A stretch of 64,000 bases of DNA, taken from Erythrophleum ivorense (Eukaryota > Streptophyta > Magnoliopsida > Fabales > Fabaceae). Under the pieces are notes generated by a model, which saw only the letters and a list, made by a program, of their open reading frames with translations, did not search any database and had not been told where the DNA came from. The position numbers and the translations under genes were made by a program. Shown in pieces: positions 52,901-63,900 of the stretch; position 1 is the stretch's first letter, and every line of letters starts with the position of its first letter. The DNA lies in contig JAIUCV010000229.1 of assembly GCA_026724425.1 (NCBI GenBank), positions 682,001 to 746,000 of the forward strand, written 5' to 3'.

Positions 52901-53656
52901 ACGTCCTTCTGTTTTAACAAAATTAGCAAAGGAACTATTAGTTTGAAAGTTACTAAAGTTGCTTAGCTACTCCATTCTGTTTTCATATGTTAGTAGAGTA
53001 GCCTGCAAATCAATCCAGGTGAGATCAACTTTTTATGCTAACTGAACAACAATCGGATTATACTCAAAATCAAGTCCATCAAGCGTTTGAGTTATAAGAT
53101 CATTCAGTGAAATGGGACTTCCCGCCAGATATAGATTGTCTGAAATCGTCTTCATACGATTCAGATAATCTTCCATTTTCAAACTTCCTTTCCTGGTTCG
53201 TTGTAATTCATTCTTATACATTGTAATCCTGGATCTGGTGTGTGCTCCTGAAAGCGCTTTGACTGCAGCCCACAGTTCTTGTGATGTCGAGCATTGAACC
53301 ATTTGTGAGGCTATATCAGTAGTCATAATGTTCAGAAGCCACCCAAGAAGAAGCTGATCAGTAGCTATCCAATCTTCATGAGCGGGATTTGGTTTTGTCT
53401 CTGCGGCTTCAGTAATAAATGCAGGTGGACATGGTTTGGAGCCTGTAATGAATCCATCTAGTTTGTTGCCACGGATTACTGGTATTGTCAGTGACTGCCA
53501 TAGGAGATAGTTTGTTCTGTCCAACTTGACGAAACAAGGTAAATTAAGTGCACTGAGCGATGGGTTCATCCTGGGTCGACTATTTGTTAATGCTGAAGCA
53601 ATAGAATCAGAGTTATAGCTTCCCGACGATTCATTGGGAGAGAACTGGCATGCCAT
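49954..53656 (-). pseudogene. copia gag-pol polyprotein, broken
   Basis: Minus strand. The gag part begins MACQFSPNESSG at 53656. In the same frame, stop codons interrupt it at 53033-53035, 52967-52969, 52358-52360, 51806-51808, 51143-51145 and 51113-51115. Recognisable parts: the gag zinc knuckle near 52770-52800 (CQVCNKVGH, but its last Cys is Tyr); protease active site DSGA at 52619-52630; integrase zinc and core region 52360-51143 (CRVGHPSS, HTDLWGPSP), with a stop inside the catalytic core just before GGEF. After about 50960 the frame is lost, and most of the reverse transcriptase including its YVDD-type active site is absent. The end, 50730-49954, is an open RNase H region (CPTPMV, RPDISFAVNRLSQF, GYSVYFGNSLIAW). 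The last codons run into the 3' LTR. Confidence 0.9.
49970..49976 (-). other. copia polypurine tract
   Basis: GAGGGGA on the minus strand directly before the 3' LTR start TGTTAG. This is the plus-strand primer site in reverse transcription. Confidence 0.75.
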
Positions 53657-53674
53657 GGCGTAAGCCGAAGATAA

Positions 53675-53686
53675 GCTCTGATACTA
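53675..53686 (-). other. copia primer binding site (tRNA-iMet)
   Basis: TAGTATCAGAGC on the minus strand, directly adjoining the 5' LTR. It matches the usual initiator-Met site TGGTATCAGAGC except at one base. Confidence 0.85.
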
Positions 53687-53937
53687 AGTAAAGAAATCGA
53701 AGAGATAGAGCAAGCTTGGGAACGTGATGAATAGAATAGTATATTTCTCTGATAATGCTCCAGTCACAGTACTACGAATATATATATAATAATACATATG
53801 CTTACCCTTACATAACAGAAAGAGAAAAAATATAAATCACGTGCAGCGAAGATAACAAAAGGAATAAAATAACAAACTCAGAAATACAACGGTATCTCGG
53901 AATTCTGAACACATGCATAACTTAATTTGTTCTAACA
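53687..53937 (-). repeat. copia 5' LTR
   Basis: 251 bp, partner of 49703-49969, with 8 substitutions between the two. The outer end adjoins TSD copy TCTCT at 53938-53942. Confidence 0.93.
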
Positions 53938-53942
53938 TCTCT

Positions 53943-55834
53943 TCCCCATAAACAAACACAAATTTAGTAGAAGATATCATATGGGAGCTAATTAGCCTGC
54001 GTCATATAGAAATCCTGAGAATGATCTGAGCAATATTGCAGCCTGCAGCCACAATATTAATCATTGGGATCCCCATGTCAGTGAAATTATACTTCCCACG
54101 TCACCGGTGGAAGCCATAGCAGTTAGCATGGACCAACCATTAATAATTTACTTGAGTTGTGTGCCATCTTCTATTGCATATATATATATATATATATATT
54201 CTTGTTTGTAGCAATGTAGAAGAATAAAGACAGACTCTATTGAAAGATGAATAGTTGATCAAATCTGCTCAACCAAAAAAAGAAAAAAAGCTGACCCTAT
54301 TTTCATGGACAGCATATATGCCTGACCTATGAGCATCGCATTCCTATTGAGAGTTGACAGTAGTGTTTTGGTAAGGGACGAAAATTGGAAGCAGAAAAGC
54401 TAAAGTATTGTTGAGAAGCAGGGAGATACACTTTGCCAACCAATGCCTGTGAAGCTATGCGCCTATACTGTCACAAGCACATGGGAACATGTTCCCATAG
54501 CCAAGCCAATTTACATTTACCTTTTATCACTAATAATTTGGAAGATTCGACCTTTAGGATCCTGTCCCGTCTTTATTTCGACTAAAGCATGTGCTAACCC
54601 AGCTCACGCCACTGGGCTCTAGGGTCCGTGCATATAAACAAATGTTGGGGCCTTTTGGGAGGGTCCTAGAGCTATGGCCCCTCCCTTCTCAATGCATTAC
54701 TTCACTTTTTAAGTTTTAGGGTATGGCGTTTTTATCAACCATATTTGTCTATTTTGAGGAATATTTGTAATGCTAATGCATCAACGCTATATATAATTAA
54801 TTGATGCAGTGATACTCGTCATTGCTGCAGTGCCATCACAAGATAGCCCTAACCCTGTTTGGAAGCCTAATGGGCCTATTTACTATCCTCTTGTCTATGA
54901 GCAAGAAAAAAGAAAAAAGAAAACAAATAAGGGACCCACAAATCGTGCTTGTCCTAGTCTATCTGGATCCCTACCATTATTGGGTTAAAGCCCAAAAAGT
55001 ACCTAGTCAGATCGTGCAATTATGGGCCATTCCCTTGTGGTCCTTCTTTCTTTAAAAACCTTTTTAACCACGTTCTGTGATAATGCAACCCAAAAGGTTA
55101 AAAAATAAAAAATAAAAAGTAAAACTTCACTACGATTTTTTATGCAAAATATTTAAAAAAACATGACAGTGAAAAAAATGAAAAAGATAATTTTAAAAAA
55201 AGACATAATTTTTGTGCTCTAATTTTTAAAAAATTATAAAATATTGTTATATAATAATTATAAAATATAATAAACATTATATAAAAATTATGGAAAGATA
55301 ATTTCCTACGTAGCTCTAAGATTCAATATAATACTAAAATATTGACTATATCACTGTGTTATTCTTGACTTAATTAATAAAAACTTTTATCAAGTCAATT
55401 TTTTTGGGAACAGTAAAAAAACGGCCCTAAAAAGTTGTAAATGTGGGTTAAAAATCAGAAGGACATATCTTTTTCCAGGCGTACGTTTTGAATCGTAGGG
55501 TCATCGCAGTATCATGCGTTTGTAATAGGGTCGTCCCTATTTTTCAATGCCAACCGTCAGCCATTACCTCTGAAATACTTAAATTTGATATGCTTTCTCC
55601 ATGCCCCAGGTAATGCCCACCCATGTCACTGCATACTGAGATATAGCAACATTAGTGTTATGCGAAAATTATATTAACTTGTTACAAGACATTAAAAATT
55701 TAAAATACGCCTAACATACTTATATTTAAATAGAGTTGATATGTTTATTTACTAAATTATGAAATAATAAAATTCCTTTGATTCTTATAATTTTTATCAT
55801 TATCTTTTTAGATAGGCGTCGTCGATCATTTAAA
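53943..55834. other. intergenic DNA right of the copia element
   Basis: No exon supported. Contains an (AT)n tract at 54178-54199 and dispersed repeat B, copy 2. The ORF at 54822-55055 matches nothing known. Confidence 0.6.
55165..55305. repeat. dispersed AT-rich repeat B, copy 2
   Basis: Same orientation as copy 1 at 23830-23970; both share AAAATATTGTTA and the following TATAATAAA-ATTATATA pattern before an ATAATTTC end. Confidence 0.5.
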
Positions 55835-56071
55835 CATATATAAAGAAGATTTATAGAAACTTTAGTAAGAAGAGAATATCAAATGGAGGATGATATAATA
55901 ATTAGAGGTTGAGGAATACCACAACAAACTATAAACAAAACTATTAAAAATGATTTAGATTTAAATAAATTATCTAAAAATATGATTTATAATATAATTT
56001 TATAGCATCATTTAATTTATATGATCGACACCACTTAATTAAAAAAGACCTTATTATTATCGTTGTTGTTA
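55835..56071 (+). mobile_element. fossil LINE 3' end (ORF2 C terminus)
   Basis: Translated in one frame with stops, the stretch reads HI*RRFIETLVRR, then RG*GIPQQTINKTIKND, then LNKLSKNMIYN and YMIDTT*L. This lines up with the widespread plant LINE-1 ORF2 C terminus (GHVQRR...RGRGRP...W..V...D, HVADPT stop). It ends in CCTTATTATTATCGTTGTTGTT, like the TTG-repeat tail of those elements. Most changes from the expected residues are to A/T-rich codons. Only the last ~230 bp remain. Confidence 0.65.
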
Positions 56072-58559
56072 CCTTTTTAGATTGGCTAATGACCTTCAAA
56101 CTACATTTAATTACCTTAACCTTAAAGTTGGTTGGTTTACAATCTTATAAACCATTCATTGACAATTAACTTTTTGCCCCTTTAAAGTTAGTTTTTTTTA
56201 ATGCATAATTAGCATCAATTTATTTATAAAATCAATTAACTTCTAATCATCGTAATCAGTTAATATTATTGAATCAATTAACTTCTTTCTGTGTACAATC
56301 AAATGAACTTATTTATTGAATCAATTGACTTCTTATCCTTACAATCAACTATTACTGTATTTTTTGTACACGATTAATTAACTTTTCTATAAAATCCATT
56401 AATTTTTCATTCCTACAATTAGCCATTATCATCCAAGAAAAGTCTATTTTTTTCAAATACCTTAAAAATGTGTGTGTGTGTGGGGGGGGGGAGTGTTTTT
56501 GGGTTTCTTTTAGAAATAAACAATTTATGTGAACTAAATTGCAAGTTTCAACACCAAAGGCTATTTAAATATTGGCCAAACTTAGTGGGACTAAATTGAC
56601 AATTTTGTATTTCATTTTTAAGTTTGTTAGATCTTCTACTAACTTTGGCAACTTCTTACGCACTCATCAAACTATGCAACATGGCACTGCGGAGGCAAAA
56701 TTATATTGACCACATGGAATAGCACAAGTACACTGAAATGTCCTATTGCATTGAAGGATTTGAGAGATACAAGCTAATAGCAATATCTTATTTATATAAG
56801 AAAATCCCAACTTGGGGAAGAATAAATTGACCTATAATCTAAATCAAATTTTGGGGAATATTAAATTAACACTAATTATGATGAATAAGGTAGTAAAACA
56901 TTGTTAACCATTACATGTTGGTTGTTGATTAGGTACGAGAAGCTTCCTAATTTGTCACCAATCCGGGCAATAACTTAAGCAATGCTTTGAAGATTCACAC
57001 AATTGCACCCAAAATCAGCAATATTATACAGATTCGCCCACAAAATTTTTTTTTTTTTAAATAACAAAACTAATACTGGAATTGGAAATTCATGTCCTAC
57101 CAGAAACCATCAAAGAGAATGAAAACAATCAGAAATAGAATTATAAAAGAATGATTATAGGAGAAGGTGATGTGCAGGGTGGGACCCCACTTTTACAATC
57201 ATTAGTTTTCTTACTTCAACTGCGTCCTGTTCTATTGTCTTCGATCCTAATCTAATCCGAAGATTCAACTTGAATCAGCATCACCTATTTTGCAGGTTCA
57301 ATGGGTCCGAGACGCAATCTTTGCGCCGGAGACTTTTTTTATTTGCCCCGTGAAAGTTGCCACCATTATAACTTTGAGAAATTAAGATGGAGTTCAGTTT
57401 TTGAAGATAAATACACAAAGTTAATGATAAATAAATAAAATAAGTGTTTGGTATTCGTTTTGATATCTTGAACATAAGAAAGTATCCAAAATCTTCAATG
57501 TTTAATATGTTTGGTGTTAATTAACATATCAAAAAGTATGAAATATGATATCTATTATTATTATTATTCATATGTATTTTATTTATATAACAATACACTA
57601 AACAATTCAAGAGACTCATACCTCTTAAGTAGATTTAGTTGACTTATGTATGTACAAGCATTTCATGGGTGATTCTTACAAAAAAAGTATACTGACATAT
57701 TTATGCGTTTATATTACAATTAAATTAGTCAATATATTTTTAATATATTAAATTTATCAAATTTTCTATTAAACAGACATATAACCCGCTACATGTAATT
57801 TATAGTAATAAAAAAAGATCTAAAATACTTATATATTTAATTAATTTGATACATCTGTATTATTTAATAGATTAATTAGGTAGATTTAAAAATTTATGTG
57901 CAACTTTTTGTGCATCAAGGAGATGATGTCAACGTAGGCAGACACATTATTTGGATAAGGTTGCTGTGGCGAGTAATCTTGTTCCATTTTGAATTCTTAC
58001 CTCACACAAACTCATACATGAAAAATCTAATTCCATTTAGAATATCTCTGCTAGGTATCACTTTAGGTGATAGATACTAATCCTCCCACTGTTTTCAACT
58101 TAATGCACAAGCAAATTACTTAATTGCTCCTCCTTTACAAAACCGTGTTAAATTGAGATAATCCTGCTTCTCAAATCATGGGTCCAAAAGTCCTTGGTTT
58201 TCCATTTGGATTCTTTTTTGACACTCTTTTAATTTGAACATTTCCTTTATATATATCTTCACTTCTTGCTTGTTTTCCCACGCATGCGTGCCCTTTCAAG
58301 AGAGAGAAAATTCAATTCTTGCCGTGTAAGACTTGTTAATTAAAAGGAAATCAATCGTCTCATTCTTTTCCTCTCTTTTCCCATGTGTTAGCCAAGCTAT
58401 GCCTATTGATTAATAAAAGTATGGTTTAATTATAATTTTATTATTATGAGCAGAACAGCCATTTCAATAATTTCAGAGTAAATTTTGTGATAAGACTGAG
58501 AAATTTGAAGGTCTCATGTTTATCAATGATTCGTGAAGCAAAGTAAATAAAGTAATATG
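56072..58559. other. intergenic DNA
   Basis: No exon supported. A (TG)n run followed by nine G lies near 56470-56491. The rest is AT-rich without recognised features. Confidence 0.6.
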
Positions 58560-58934
58560 TAAGGGTGCATTTGGTTATGAGAATAAGACGGAATGGAAAT
58601 AAATAAATAAAAATGTTGTACCATATAAAAACATGTTTGATTGTTATAAAAAATTTGATGGAATAGAATAAAAATAAATATAAAAAATAAAAAAATTTTA
58701 TAACTTATATAAATATATTTAGTATATCATGTAAAAGAATAGAATATAATTTTATTTATTATTTAGTTAAATAAAAATAATATATAAATAAAAAATAATA
58801 TATATGTGTCATTCATTTGCCTTCTGCCTCATTCTATCAATTTTGGGGTAGAATTCTCATTCTGGCATACGGTGGAATAGAACTAAATCAATGAAATTTG
58901 CTATCTTGGTCTTCTTGTAACCAAATGGAGATAA
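58560..58934. mobile_element. Harbinger-like MITE (369 bp, TAA duplication)
   Basis: TAA at 58560-58562 and 58932-58934 flank an element beginning GGGTGCATTTGGTTA. Its reverse-complemented right end reads TCTCCATTTGGTTAC, so CATTTGGTTA is shared. Subterminal GGAATGGAAATAAA and GTGGAATAGAA words and the TWA-type target duplication fit the PIF/Harbinger group. There is no coding capacity. Confidence 0.55.
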
Positions 58935-59676
58935 CGCATGAATGCCGTACAACATTCTATTTTTTTAATACTGTTTTCTAGCAACCAAAGGCAATCTAAG
59001 ATGTTTTAAAATTTTTTATTGTAAAATTTTTATAAATTTCGAAGAAAGAATAATATAGAGAATGAAAGTGTATAAAAGTTTTTTTTATAATAATTTTTTT
59101 AAAAAATCTAAATTTAAAGTGGCTAAAGTCTTTTCAAACCGATTGATGTGCTCCATAACGCAAAGTCCCACAATCTTTTTGTTCTTAATTAATTTTAATT
59201 TATTGTTCACTTTCCGTTCAAACCTTTTGTGTCCTTCTAATATATTCCAAATTCCCATCCCATGTGGAACTTTCCAATTGTTTGTTTCCACAGAAAATAT
59301 ACCACTCCATCTCATCACTTTGTATTAATTTACCACTAATCCCAGATGGGTTGCCAACTAACTAATTGTACTTAATAATCTTATCCAACTTTCAATCCCA
59401 AACCCAATAATTAATTCAAAAGACAGTGAGAAAGGGAATTTATTTGAAAAAAATAAAAAATAAAACCACCCTGGACATCATGTGTGTGTTTTTGGGGCTT
59501 TAAACCACTTGAGCTTAGCTGTATTAGCTGCGTTTCTTCCTCAAGAATGACCAGACACATCTTATGCTGTTTAACACCCTGTTTTACGCTATATCTCATA
59601 TCACATATCATTACTTGCCACATCCATTCGCCCGACCAAAATGTGCTGCCTACTCACACCACCAATAATACCACCA

Positions 59677-59710
<34 letters not shown>

Positions 59711-60752
59711 CTTAAATTTTGAAATCTTTTGATGCTTAATATGTTAATCTTTAGATATGGGTTTCTAATTCTCTTGATTCAAGTAGTATCACGCAATTTC
59801 AAATAACTAACCAGACACATAAAATGAGATAATAATTCTTTTAGTAATTTAAAGTTTCATTTTATTTTGGTCCAGTAAAAAAAATCATAATTTTTATAAA
59901 ATTTTTAAATTAATATAAATATAAATAAAGGATAAAATAACAAAAAAAGTAAAAGTTATGAATATATATAGATAAAAATTTTAAAAAGTATTCAGGTGTA
60001 ACTAATGAGACAAAAAGTATGACCTCCAACCATTTTCAAATTATTTTTGAATATTTTTTTCCATTATCGCAAATAAAAAAAATATTCAATTGTAAGTTTT
60101 AAATAGAATAATCCTTGCAGGAATTCTCGAAATTGGAAAATTTTGCCATTCCTAATTTGGTAATTAAAAACTAACGTAAAATTTTGAATATGATGTTTCA
60201 GCCATTGGGATTTAATTAATGTTAGACATAATATAATTTATTTTATCAAACGAACCCACTAAACAAGTAGACAACGGAATAGTGGGGGCATTTCAGTCAT
60301 TAAAATCGACAAGCACTCTGAGAGGACTGTAAAGCAGCATAGTAACCGAGAGCACCGTCGAACTCCATTCTGATCCATTACCATGTGACCTCTGAAACTT
60401 CCTTCTCTCTCTACTACTGTTTGCACGACATTTTCTTTTCTTTAATAAAAAAATAATTTAAAATGTTCATGCAATAATTGGCCAGCAATTCCAATTTCTC
60501 TACCAGACCAGACCCTGTAAGAAAACAACAAATGCTCCTTATTTATTAATTATTATGTTTATTTTTGGTGCAAAAACGAAGTACTAACAAACTCATACCC
60601 TCCGTCCTCCTTCACGTTCCTTTCACTGTTTCTTAGTTTCTACTTCTTCTTCTTCCTCTTCTTCTCCTCCCTGACCAGAATCCGAAAGCTCTATCCCAAC
60701 TACCAGCACTACGATACACATCTCCTGCTTTTTTCTTTGATTTTTAAATGAA
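58935..60752. other. intergenic DNA and FRA8-like promoter
   Basis: AT-rich, with (AT)n at 59679-59707. The last ~150 bp (60600-60750) is CT-rich, with CTTCTTCTTC runs typical of a plant 5' UTR. An ATG at 60748, in another frame and overlapping the main start, could act as a short upstream start. Confidence 0.6.
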
Positions 60753-62523
60753 ATGGTGGAACAGAAGATTAGAACCACAAAGAACAGGGTGTTCTATGTC
60801 AGGATGAAGTTCCTGCACAGACACAGCAGGCCGCAACAAGAACGGAGCTGCTTTTATAAATATTACAAATGGGTCCTCTGGTTTTCTCTGTCCCTTTACT
60901 TCTTCACCTCCTATCTCATCAGCAATAATCCCCAAGCTAAACTGAGCTCTCTCCACAAAACCCATGTCTCCAATTCCAAATCCACCCTTCTCTCTCGTGC
61001 CCTTTTCGAATCCACCTACATCGCTCCCCAACAACCTCAAACCGCTCAAGGTACAACCAAATTTTCAACCTGTTTTGCTCTCTCTTTTTTTGCTTTTTGC
61101 CACAAAAAATGGGACATATAACTGATGGGATGTTCATACTACAGGTGTACTGAAGAACTTGAAGATTTTTGTGTACGATTTGCCTCCGAAATATAACACC
61201 GATTGGCTTTCCAACGATAGGTGTGGCAGTCATTTGTTTGCTTCTGAGGTGGCCATTCACAGAGCACTTTTGACGAGCGACGTGCGCACATTTGACCCAT
61301 ACGAAGCTGACTTCTTCTTCGTACCCGTCTACGTCTCCTGCAACTTCAGTACCGTCAATGGTTTCCCGGCGATTGGTCACGCGCGCTCCCTTATCTCTTC
61401 CGCCGTACAACTCATCTCCTCCGAATACCAATTTTGGAATCGAAGCAGAGGATCCGACCACGTCTTCGTCGCTTCACACGACTTCGGTGCTTGTTTTCAC
61501 ACCCTGGTGTGTTGAAATTTTCGTTTCATATATTTTGTTTGTAAGCGTTCTCATGTTACTTTCTGAGTTTTAAATCTTGACAGCGTCTTCTCTGATTTGA
61601 AATTCTTTTTGTTTTCTTTTGGGCTTGAGAAGGAGGACGTGGCGATTGCAGATGGGATACCAGAAATCTTGAAGAACTCGGTTATATTACAGACGTTCGG
61701 TGTTCAATACAAGCATCCGTGCCAAGACGTTGAGAATGTGGTGATACCACCTTATGTGTCGCCGGAAAGCTTACGGAACACGCTGGAGAAAGCTCCGGTG
61801 GACGGACGGCGAGACATTTGGGTGTTCTTCAGGGGCAAAATGGAGGTCCATCCGAAGAACGTTAGTGGACGGTTTTACAGCAAGTAATGAATCCCATCAT
61901 TGAATTGAACTCCTTCTAATCAAACTTGTAATCATGCTTTGCGCTTTTGGAAACTGTCGGATTATCTGCTTTCATTTTCTGGTTAATTTACCACATTGCC
62001 CTTCCCGAGTTGACCTTGACGTCATGTCGTTCTTGTTTAAAGGCGAGTGCGAACGGCGATATGGCGGAGATTCAACGGCGACCGGAGGTTTTACCTGCAG
62101 AGGCATAGGTTCGCCGGTTACCAGTCAGAGATTGCTCGGTCAGTGTTCTGCCTGTGCCCGCTGGGGTGGGCCCCGTGGAGTCCTCGGCTGGTGGAATCCG
62201 TAGCGTTGGGTTGCGTGCCGGTCATAATCGCCGACGGCATCCGGTTGCCCTTCGCCTCTGCTGTGAGGTGGGCGGAGATATCGCTGACGGTGGCGGAGAA
62301 GGACGTGGGGAAGCTGGGGGAGATACTGGAGCACGTGGCGGCGACCAATCTGAGCGCCATACAGAGGAAGCTGTGGGACCCGAGGACCAAGCGGGCCCTG
62401 CTATTCAACAATCAGATCCAAGAAGGTGACGCCACGTGGCAGGTATTGGTGTCTCTAAGCGAGCGGCTGGGTAGGTCCTACAGGGGGTCAAGGGTTTCAC
62501 GCCAATTGGATAGCTACACGTAA
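60753..62523 (+). CDS. FRA8: FRA8/IRX7-type GT47 exostosin-family xylan glycosyltransferase
   Basis: Four exons: 60753-61050, 61145-61506, 61633-61883, 62043-62523. Phases agree and the product is 463 aa, close to Arabidopsis FRA8. The N terminus is basic, then residues about 40-56 form a signal anchor (WVLWFSLSLYFFTSYLI), the layout of a type II Golgi membrane protein. The exostosin domain covers about 104-420: LKIFVYDLPPKYNTDWL, EADFFFVPVYVSCNFSTVNG, DHVFVASHDFGACFHT, ENVVIPPYVSPESL, DIWVFFRGKMEVHPKN, then RSVFCLCPLGWAPWSPRLVE and GCVPVIIADGIRLPF. FRA8 and its paralogue F8H are needed for glucuronoxylan in secondary walls, probably for the reducing-end primer oligosaccharide. The last exon is markedly GC-richer than the others. 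Intron 2's acceptor (GAGAAG) lacks a strong pyrimidine tract but gives the expected HTL-EDVAIADG junction. Whether it equals FRA8 or F8H cannot be decided here. Confidence 0.94.
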
Positions 62524-63005
62524 TACATCTGCCAGCTAGGGAGTGGGTCTTCCCAACGTGTATATGCTCTCTCTCTCTTGCATGGGCAAATAATAATAAT
62601 AATGGAAGACAGCTGGAATTTCTTTGGATTGCTCGCAGTTCACACATGGAATTTTAGAGGTCGTGGTGGGGCCCAAAATACCAGAGAATAGATTTTAATT
62701 CGGATTTGCTCCTGTGCTGACGTGGAAGAATGGAGAGCATTGATTGGAGGGCCGTGCCGTTTGTCAGAGGAAAACTTGGCGGCAATATAAACGTGAGGAG
62801 AAATTTTATTGATGGAATCAGCGTTGTAGGAGGGGAAGTAGTAAAATTGGGTAAAAAAGGAATTTTGATGTAAATAAATTACAAAAGCCCGAATTCTTTA
62901 CGATTAAGTAATATAGAAAATTTGAAATTCCAGGGGTCAGTTCGAGAGTTCATTTTTGGATGAAATTTAATATTAAGATTTAAAAAACAATTCTTTTATA
63001 AATCA

Positions 63006-63007
<2 letters not shown>

Positions 63008-63045
<38 letters not shown>
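63008..63045. repeat. (AG)n microsatellite
   Basis: Nineteen AG units, about 490 bp beyond the FRA8-like stop codon. Confidence 0.95.
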
Positions 63046-63048
<3 letters not shown>

Positions 63049-63179
63049 CGGAGAGTGTGGGGTAAAGGAGGGAAGTGGGGTTGTGGGTTGTCAGAACGAT
63101 TTAAAACTGTAATGTGAAATTTGGGAGGTAGTGGGGCGTGGTGGCAGTGGTCACGGGTCCCGTATGGGCGTCAAAAATC

Positions 63180-63200
63180 GAGAGAGAGAGAGAGAGAGAG
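63180..63200. repeat. (GA)n microsatellite
   Basis: About ten GA units; second GA tract in the 3' flank of the FRA8-like gene. Confidence 0.95.
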
Positions 63201-63779
63201 TCGAAGCATTGTAAAGAGGGCTGACATACTTGATTTCAGTCTGACACCATGCATTATTCTACTGTGCTTATGGTCATAATATTTTATATATTTCAGCTTA
63301 AGTTGGTTTCTCCTGAAGGGTAGTGAAATGAATGGAGTAACGATTGAACTCAAATATATTGGGTTTTTTAAGAATTATGGGCGGTATTATTTGAGTCATG
63401 TCCCTCTGATTATATTTGACTTCAAATATTAAAAGATATTTTGATTTTTAATTGTCATACAATATTTTAAAAAAAATATTTTTTTGTTGTTGCATTATTT
63501 TAAAATTTGTGTATATAATAATAAAAAAATAAATTATAGATCTTTAAATTTTATTAAAATTACATAATTTTTTAAATAAAAAATTATATTATATTTTAAT
63601 CTAATTTTAAACTTTTATTACAATATCTTTTATTAACTTAAATAAATATTTTTTTACCTAAAATACTTTTGTAAGAATTTAAAATTACATATTTAAAAAA
63701 TAGATAAAAAATTTATATAATTTTAATAAAATTTAAAAGAAATTTGTATAATTCACTCCAAAAAAAATTTATATACACC

Positions 63780-63900
63780 TCTTTATAGTTTTGTTATAAG
63801 TTTATTAATAAAATTATTGACAAATGTATGATTTTTTAATAATAATATAATAAATGTATTTTTGTAAATAATTATATAATTTTTTAATTAAACTATTTAT
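63780..63900 (+). repeat. dispersed AT-rich repeat A, copy 2
   Basis: Aligns with the reverse complement of 44700-44860; see that entry. Its right part continues to near the window end. Confidence 0.6.

Larger units (their letters stand above)
49698..53942 (-). mobile_element. full-length, inactive Ty1/copia retrotransposon
   Basis: Element body 49703-53937 (4235 bp), flanked by the exact 5-bp target duplication TCTCT at 49698-49702 and 53938-53942. The two LTRs are 267 and 251 bp. Next to the 5' LTR (right side, minus orientation) is a tRNA-iMet primer site, and next to the 3' LTR a purine run. Domain order gag, protease, integrase, RNase H is that of copia. Most of the reverse transcriptase is deleted and the reading frame has several stops, so it cannot move by itself. 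LTRs differ at 8 of about 251 aligned positions plus 7- and 9-bp indels, suggesting insertion within the last one to two million years at commonly used plant rates. Confidence 0.95.

Noticed and set aside
60937..62647. Minus-strand ORFs across the FRA8-like gene
   Set aside because: Antisense shadows of GC-rich coding exons.
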